A DNA stretch of 64,000 nt from NCBI RefSeq assembly GCF_051401765.1, contig NW_027480571.1, forward strand, positions 682,001-746,000, in the 5' to 3' direction. Below, piece after piece: positions 52,083-61,050 of this stretch. Position 1 is the stretch's first letter; every line of letters begins with the position of its first letter. Source of the stretch: Calliopsis andreniformis. Lineage: Eukaryota > Arthropoda > Insecta > Hymenoptera > Andrenidae. The notes under the pieces were generated by a model. That model was given only the letters and a program-made list of their open reading frames with translations, did no database searches and was not told where the DNA came from. A program made the translations under genes and the position numbers.

Positions 52083-53766
52083 GAATATCCTGAATTCTCA
52101 TGGTTGAATACTCAATCCACATTATTCATTAATCAAATTTCAATCCTCAAACATCAATCCTCAACACTCAATCCTCAACACTCAGTCCTCTCTCTTCAAT
52201 CCTCCATCCTCAATCCTCAATCCTGAAGCGTCAATCCTCAATCCTCAATACTCAACCCTCAATCCTCAGTCCTCAAAACTCAATCCCGAATCCTCAATCC
52301 TGAATCCTCATTCTTCAGCCCTCAGTCCTCAACAATCAATTGTCAATCCTCAATCCTCAATAGAATATCCTGAATTCACAGTTTTCAATACTCAATCCAC
52401 ATTCTTCAATCTTCAAATCTCAATACACAAACATCAATTCTCACCACTCAACCCTCAACACTCAGTTCTCAATATTCAATCCTCAATCCTCAATCCTCAA
52501 CCTTCAATCCTCAATACTCAACCTTCAATCCTCAATCCTCAATCCTCAATCCTAAATGATCAATCCTCAATCCTCTATCTCCAATCCTCAATACTCAATC
52601 TTCAATCCTCAATCCTCAATCCTCAATCCTCAATCTTCAATCCTCAATACCCAATCCTCACTCTTCAATCCTCAAACCTCAATCCTCAATTCTCAACCCT
52701 CAATCCTCAGTCCTCCGTCCTCAGTCCTCAAACCTCAATCCTCAAACCTCAGCCCTCATTCTCAAACCTCAGTCCTCAACACTCAATCATCAATATTCAA
52801 TCCTCAATACTGAATCTTCAATCCTGATTCTTCAATCCTCAATACCCAATCCTCAATCTTCAATCCTCAATACTCAATCTTCAATCCTCAATCCTCTATC
52901 CTCAACACTCAATCCTCAATCCTCAATCCTCAATCGTCAATCTTCCATCCTCAATACTCAATCTTCAATCCTCAATCCTCAATCCTCAACCCTCAATCCT
53001 CAATCCTCAGCCCTCAAACCTCAATCCTGAATCCTCAATCCTGAATCCTCAATCTTCAGCCCTGAGTCCTCAACAATCAGTTGTCAATCCTCAATCCTCA
53101 ATAGAGTATCCTCAATTCACAGTTTTCATAACTCAATACTCAATCTGCAATCTTCAGATCTCTATCCACAAACATCAATTCTCATCACTCAACCCTCAAT
53201 GCTCAGTCCCCAATCCTCAATCTTCAATCCTCAATCCTCAGTCCTCAATCCTCTATCTTAATCTTCAATCCTCAATACTCAAACTTCAATCCTCAATCCT
53301 CAATGCCCTATCCTCAATCCTCAACCTTCAATCCTCAATATTCAAGCCTCAATACTCAATCTTCAATCCTCAATCCTCAATCCTCAATCCTCCATCCTGA
53401 ATCCTCAATACTCAATCCTCAATCTTCAATCCTCAATACTCAATCTTCAATCCTCAATCCTCGATCCTCAATCCTCAATCCTCATTCCTCAATCCTCAAT
53501 ACCCAATCCTCAATCCTAAATCCTCAATCCTCAATCCTCAATTCTCAATCCTCAATCCTCAATCCTCAATCCTCAATCCTCAATCCTCAATCCTTAATCA
53601 TCCACCACAATCTTCAATACTCAATCCTCAATCCTCATTCCTCAATCCTCAATACTCAACCATCAATCCTCAATACTCAATCCTCAATCCTCAATATTCA
53701 ACACACAACCCTCAACCATCAATTCTCAATACCCAACCATCAATCCTCAATTATCAACACTCAATA
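52083..53766. repeat. Blocks U and S, copy at 52 kb (first member of the 1.7-kb tandem)
   Basis: Landmark A 52083 (private CATGGTTGAATAC), B 52363, AAATGATC mark 52556, GAGTATCC landmark 53104, long-form S to 53766. It matches 29833-31495 at 22,250 bp, then at 22,271 bp after the 21-bp difference in S. The base at 52812 is G (CAATACTGAATC) where 30562 and 38669 have C. Confidence 0.87.
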
Positions 53767-55464
53767 GAATATCCTGAATTCTCATGGTTCAATACTCAAT
53801 CCACATTATTCAATAATCAAATTTCAATCCTCAAACATCAATCCTCAAACATCAATCCTCAACACTCAATCCTCAACACTCAGTCCTCTCTCTTCAATCC
53901 TCGATCCTCAATCCTCAATCCTGAAGCGTCAATCCTCAATCCTCAATACTCAACCCTCAATCCTCAGTCCTCAAAACTCAATCCCGAATCCTCAATCCTG
54001 AATCCTCTTTCTTCAGCCCTCAGTCCTCAACAATCAATTGTCAATCCTCAATCCTCAATAGAATATCCTGAATTCACAGTTTTCAATACTCAATCCACAT
54101 TCTTCAATCTTCAAATCTCAATACACAAACATCAATTCTCACCACTCAACCCTCAACACTCAGTTCTCAATATTCAATCCTCAATCCTCAATCCTCAACC
54201 TTCAATCCTCAATACTCAACCTTCAATCCTCAATCCTCAATCCTCAATCCTAAATGATCAATCCTCAATCCTCTATCTCCAATCCTCAATACTCAATCTT
54301 CAATCCTCAATCCTCAATCCTCAATCCTCAATCTTCAATCCTCAATACCCAATCCTCACTCTTCAATCCTCAAACCTCAATCCTCAATTCTCAACCCTCA
54401 ATCCTCAGTCCTCCGTCCTCAGTCCTCAAACCTCAATCCTCAAACCTCAGCCCTCATTCTCAAACCTCAGTCCTCAACACTCAATCATCAATATTCAATC
54501 CTCAATACTGAATCTTCAATCCTGATTCTTCAATCCTCAATACCCAATCCTCAATCTTCAATCCTCAATACTCAATCTTCAATCCTCAATCCTCTATCCT
54601 CAACACTCAATCCTCAATCCTCAATCCTCAATCGTCAATCTTCCATCCTCAATACTCAATCTTCAATCCTCAATCCTCAATCCTCAACCCTCAATCCTCA
54701 ATCCTCAGCCCTCAAACCTCAATCCTGAATCCTCAATCCTGAATCCTCAATCTTCAGCCCTGAGTCCTCAACAATCAGTTGTCAATCCTCAATCCTCAAT
54801 AGAGTATCCTCAATTCACAGTTTTCATAACTCAATACTCAATCTGCAATCTTCAGATCTCTATCCACAAACATCAATTCTCATCACTCAACCCTCAATGC
54901 TCAGTCCCCAATCCTCAATCTTCAATCCTCAATCCTCAGTCCTCAATCCTCTATCTTAATCTTCAATCCTCAATACTCAAACTTCAATCCTCAATCCTCA
55001 ATGCCCTATCCTCAATCCTCAACCTTCAATCCTCAATATTCAAGCCTCAATACTCAATCTTCAATCCTCAATCCTCAATCCTCAATCCTCCATCCTGAAT
55101 CCTCAATACTCAATCCTCAATCTTCAATCCTCAATACTCAATCTTCAATCCTCAATCCTCGATCCTCAATCCTCAATCCTCATTCCTCAATCCTCAATAC
55201 CCAATCCTCAATCCTAAATCCTCAATCCTCAATCCTCAATTCTCAATCCTCAATCCTCAATCCTCAATCCTCAATCCTCAATCCTCAATCCTTAATCATC
55301 CACCACAATCTTCAATACTCAATCCTCAATCCTCATTCCTCAATCCTCAATACTCAACCATCAATCCTCAATACTCAATCCTCAATCCTCAATATTCAAC
55401 ACACAACCCTCAACCATCAATTCTCAATACCCAACCATCAATCCTCAATTATCAACACTCAATA
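53767..55464. repeat. Recent tandem duplicate of U+S (1,698-bp register)
   Basis: Landmark B 54061, AAATGATC mark 54254, GAGTATCC landmark 54802, CAATGCCC mark 54999, landmark A 55465: each lies 1,698 bp after its counterpart. The private G of 52812 recurs at 54510. The head keeps the 14-bp doubling before B. The joint probably lies within landmark B, since 54061 continues with the U-type CCACATTCTTC while 55759 continues with CCCCATTCTTC. Confidence 0.88.
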
Positions 55465-58400
55465 GAATATCCTGAATTCTCATGGTTCAATACTCAATCC
55501 ACATTATTCAATAATCAAATTTCAATCCTCAAACATCAATCCTCAAACATCAATCCTCAACACTCAATCCTCAACACTCAGTCCTCTCTCTTCAATCCTC
55601 GATCCTCAATCCTCAATCCTGAAGCGTCAATCCTCAATCCTCAATACTCAACCCTCAATCCTCAGTCCTCAAAACTCAATCCCGAATCCTCAATCCTGAA
55701 TCCTCTTTCTTCAGCCCTCAGTCCTCAACAATCAATTGTCAATCCTCAATCCTCAATAGAATATCCTGAATTCACAGTTTTCAATACCCAATCCCCATTC
55801 TTCAATCTTCAAATCTCAATACACAAACATCAATTCTCACCACTCAACCCTCAACACTCAGTCCTCAATATTCAATCCTCAATCCTCAATCCTCAATCTT
55901 CAATCCTCAATACTCAACCTTCAATCCTCAATCCTCAATCCTCAATCCTAAATGATCAATCCTCAATCCTCTATCTCCAATCCTCAATACTCAATCTTCA
56001 ATCCTCAATCCTCAATCCTCAATCCTCAATCTTCAATCCTCAATACCCAATCCTCACTCTCCAATCCTCAAACCTCAATCCTCAGTTCTCAACCCTCAAT
56101 CCTCAGTCCTACGTCCTCAGTCCTCAAACCTCAATCCTCAAACCTCAGCCCTCATTCTCAAACCTCAGTCCTCAACACTCAATCATCAATATTCAATCCT
56201 CAATACTCAATCTTCAATCCTGATTCTTCAATCCTCAATACCCAATCCTCAATCTTCAACACTCAATCCTCAATCCTGAATTCTCAATCCTCAATCCTCA
56301 ATCCTCAGACCTCAAACATAAATGCTCAACCCTCAGTCCTCGTCCTCAATCCACAACCCTCAATCCCCAATCCTCAATTTCCAATCCTCAATCCTCAATC
56401 CTCAATACTCAATCCTCATTCTTCAATCCTCAATACCCAATCCTCAATCTTCAATCCTCAAACCTCAATCCTCAGTTCTCAATCCTCAATCCTCAATCCG
56501 CAATCCTCAGACCTCAAACATCAATGTGCAACTCTCAGTCCTCGTCCTCAATCCAGAAACCTCAATCCTCAATCCTCAATCTTCAATCATCAATATTCAA
56601 TCTTCAATCCTCAAACCTCAATCCTCAATCCTCAATCCTCAAACCTCAATCCTCAATTCTCAATCCTCAATCTTCAATCCTCAATACTCAATCTTCAATC
56701 CTCAATCCTCAATCCTCAATCCGCAATCCTCAATCTTCAATCATCAATACTCAATCTTCAATCCTCAACCCTCAATACTCAATCCTCAATCCTCATTCTT
56801 CAATCCTCAATACCCAATCCTCAATCTTCAATCATCAATCCTCAATCCTCAGTTCGCAATCCTCAATCCTCATTCCTCAGACCTCAGGCATCAATGATCA
56901 ACCCACAGTCCTCGTCCTCAATCCACAACCCTTAATCCTCAATCCTCAATCTTCATTCATCAATATTCAACCTTCGATCCTCAATCCTCAATCCTCAATA
57001 CTCAATCCTCAATCCTCAATGTTCAATCCTCAATACCCAATCCTCAATCTTCAATCCTCAATCCTCAATCTTCAATCCTCTATCCTCTATCCACAAACCT
57101 CAATCCTGTATCCTCAATCCTGAAACCTCAATCTTCAGCCCACAGTCCTCAACAATCAGTTGTCAATCCTCAATCCTCGATAGAATATCATCAATTCACA
57201 GTTTTCAATACTCAATACTCAATCTGCAATGTTCAAATCTCAATCCACAAACATCAATTCTCATAACTCAACACTCAACACTTCGTCCCCAATCCTCAAT
57301 TTCCAATCCTCAATCGTCAATCCTCAATCCTCAATCCCCAATTTTCAATCCTCAATCCTCAATACTCAATCTTCAATCCTCAATCCTCAATCCTCAATCC
57401 TCAATCCTCAATCCTCAATATTCAACACACAACCCTCAGACATCCATCCTCAATACTCAACCATCAATCCTCAATTCTCAACACTCAATAGATTATACTG
57501 AATTCACATGGTTGAATACTCAATCCAAAATATACAATAATCAAATCTCAATCCTCAAACATTAATTCTCAAAACTCAGTCCTCAACACTCAGTCCTCTC
57601 TCTTCAATCCTCCATCCTCAATCCTCAATCTTCAATCCTCAATACTCAATCTTCAATCCTCAATCCTCAATCCTCAATCCTCAATCCTCTATCCTCATTC
57701 TTCAATCCTCAACACCCAGTCCTCAATCTTCTATCCTCAATCCACAACCCTCGATCCTCAATCCTCAATATTCAATCATCAATATTCAATCTTCAGTCCG
57801 CAATCCTCAATCCTCAATCCTCAATCCTCAATCCTCAATCCTCAATGTTCAATCCGCAAAACCCAACCCTCAATCTTCAATACTCAATCCTCAATACCCA
57901 ATCCTCAATCTTCAATCCCCAATCCTCTATCCACAATTCTCAATCCTCAATCCTCAGTCCTCAGTCCTCAAACCTCAATTCTCCGCCCTCAGCCCTCATC
58001 GTCAATCCTCAATCCTCAATCCTCAATTTTCAATCCTCAATAATCAATCTTCAATCCTCAATCCTCAATCCTCAATTCTCAATCCTCAATCGTCAGTCTT
58101 CAATCCTCAATACTCAATCTTCAATCCTGAATCCTCAATCCTCAATCATCAATCCTCATACTTCAATCCTCAATACCCAATCCTCAATCTTCAATCCTCA
58201 ATCCTCAATCCTCAATTCTCAATCCTCAATCCTCAGTCCTCAGTCCTCAAACCACAATCCTCAACCCTCAGCCCTCATCCTCATTCCTCAATCCTCAAAC
58301 CTCAGTCCTCCGTCCTCAAACCTCAAACCTCAGCCCTCAGACCTCATCCTCAATACTCAATCCTCAATCCTCAATCCTCAATCTTCAATCCTCAATACTC

Positions 58401-60456
58401 AATCTTCAATCCTCAATCCTCAGTCCTCAAACCTCAATTCTGAATCCTGAATACTCAATTTTCAATCCTCAATCCTCAGTCGTCAATACTCTACCATCAA
58501 TCTTCAATCCTCAATCCTCAATGCTCAATACTCAATCCTCATTCTTCAATCCTCAATACCCAATCCTCAATCTTCAATCCTGAATCCTCAATGCTCAATT
58601 CTCAATCCTCAATCCTCAACCCTCAATATTCAATCCTCAATACTCAATCTTCAATCCTTAATCCTCAATCCTCAGTCATCAATTCTCAATCTTCAATTCT
58701 CAATCGTGAATCCTCACTCCTCAATCCTCAATCCTCAATCCTCGTTCCTCAAACCTCAATCCTCAAACCTCAGTCCTCATTCTCAATTCTCAATGTTCAA
58801 TTCTCAATCCTCAATCCTCAATCCTCAATCCTCAATCCTCAGTCCTCAGTCCTCAAACCACAATCCTCATCCCTCAGCCCTCATCCTCATTCCTCAATCC
58901 TCAACCCTCAGTCCTCCGTCCTCAAACCTCAAACCTCAGCCCTCAGACCTCATCCTCAATACTCAATCCTCAATCCTCAACCCTCAATCTTCAATCCTCA
59001 ATACTCAATCTTCAATCCTCAATCCTCAGTCCTCAAACCTCAATTCTGAATCCTGAATACTCAATCTTCAATCCTCAATCCTCAGTCCTCAATACTCTAC
59101 CATCAATCTTCAATCCTCAATCCTCAATGCTCAATACTCAATCCTCATTCTTCAATCCTCAATACCCAATCCTCAATCTTCAATCCTGAATCCTCAATGC
59201 TCAATTCTCAATCCTCAATCCTCAACCCTCAATATTCAATCCTCAATACTCAATCTTCAATCCTCAATCCTCAATACTCAGTCATCAATTCTCAATCTTC
59301 AATTCTCAATCGTGAATCCTCACTCCTCAACCCTCAATCCTCAATCCTCGTTCCTCAAACCTCAATCCTCAACCCTCAGTCCTCATTCTCAATTCTCAAT
59401 GCTCAATTCTCAATCCTCAATCCTCAAACCTCAATCCTCAATCTTCAATCCTCAATAATCAATCTCCAATCCTAGATCCTCAATCCCCAATCATCAATCC
59501 TTAATCCTCAATCTTGAATCCTCGATACCCAGTCGTCAATCTTCAATGCTCAATGCTCAATCCTCAATCCTCAATCCTCAGTCCTCAATCCTCAATCCTC
59601 AATCCTCAAACCTCAAACCTCAACCAGCAGTCCTCGTCCTCAAACCTCAACCCTCAATCCTCCATCCTCAATCTTCAATCATCAATACTCAATCTTCAAT
59701 CCTCAATCCTCAATCCTCAATCCTCAATCCTCGATCCTCAATCCTCAATCTTCAACCCTCAATCCTCGATCCTCAATCCTCAAACCTCAATCTTCAGTCC
59801 TCAATACTCAATCTTCAATCCTCAATCCTCAATCCTCAATCCTCAATCCTCAATCCTCAATCCTCAATCCTCAATCTTCAATCCTCAATACTCAATCTTC
59901 AATCCTCAATCCTCAATCTTCTATTCTCAATCCTCTTTCTCCAGTCCTCAACACCCAATCCTCAATCTTCAATCCCAAATCCTCAATCCTAAATTCTCAA
60001 TCCTCAATCCTCAATCCACAGAACTCAAACATCAATACTCAACTCTCAGTCCTCGTTCTCAATCCACAACCCTCAATCCTCAATCCTCGATCTTCAATCC
60101 TCAATACTCAATCATCAATCCTCAAGTCCTCAACACCCGATCCTCAATCTTCAATCCCAAATCCTCAATCCTAAATTCTCAATCCTCAATCCTCAATCCT
60201 CAGAACTCAAACATCAATACTCAACTCTCAGTCCTCGTTCTCAATCCACAATCCTCAATCCTCAACCCTCAATTCTCAATCTTCAATCCTCAATCCTCAA
60301 TCTTCAATCCCCAATCTTCAATCCTCAAACCTCAATAAACAATCTTCAATCCTCAATCCTCAAACCTCTATACTCAATCCTCAATCATCAATCCTCAATC
60401 TCCAATACTCAATCCTCAATCCTCAATCCTCAATCCTCAATCCTCAATCATCAATC
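55465..60456. repeat. Block P, copy 3
   Basis: Landmark A 55465, B 55759, A' 57491, 606-bp pair 58591/59197, TAGATCC near 59472. It matches P2 at 23,969 bp throughout and breaks off near 60456, before landmark C. A CAATACCCAATCCCCATTC form at B is shared with P1 (near 3782) and not P2, which hints at patchwork descent. One own change is CAATCCTCAAACCTCAGTCC near 58290. Confidence 0.87.
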
Positions 60457-61050
60457 CTCAATCCTCAATCCTCAATCTTCAATCCTCAATACTCAATCTT
60501 CAATCCTCAATCGTCAATCCTCAATCCTCCATCCTGAATCCTCAATACTCAATCCTCAATCCCCAATCCTCAATATTCAATCCTCAATACTCAATCTTCA
60601 ATCCTCAATCCTCAATCCTCAATCCTCCATCCTGAACCCTCAATACTCAATCTTCAATCCTCAATCCTCAATCCTCAATCCTCCATCCTGAACCCTCAAT
60701 ACTCAATCCTCAATCTTCAATCCTCAATACTCAATCTTCAATCCTCGATCCTCAATCCTCAATCCTCATTCCTCAATCCTCAATACCCAATCCTCAATCC
60801 TCAATCCTCAATCCTCAATCCTCAATTCTCAATCCTCAATCCTAAATCCTCAAACCTCAATCCTCGATCCTCAATCCTCAATCATCCACCTCAATCTTCA
60901 ATACTCAATCCTCAATCCTCATTCCTCAATCCTCAATAATCAACCATCAATCCTCAATTCTCAATCCTCAATCCTCAATATTCAACACACAACCCTCAAC
61001 CATCAATTCTCAATACCCAACCATCAATCCTCAATTATCAACACTCAATA
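60457..61050. repeat. R-block tail with a 56-bp local duplication
   Basis: Resembles 12.88-13.42 kb: CCTAAATCCTCAAACC near 60841, CAATAATCAACC near 60935. CCATCCTGAACCC occurs twice, 56 bp (eight heptamers) apart, near 60628 and 60684; R copies elsewhere have it once. Right of this duplication the offset to 13 kb is 47,631 bp. Confidence 0.78.
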
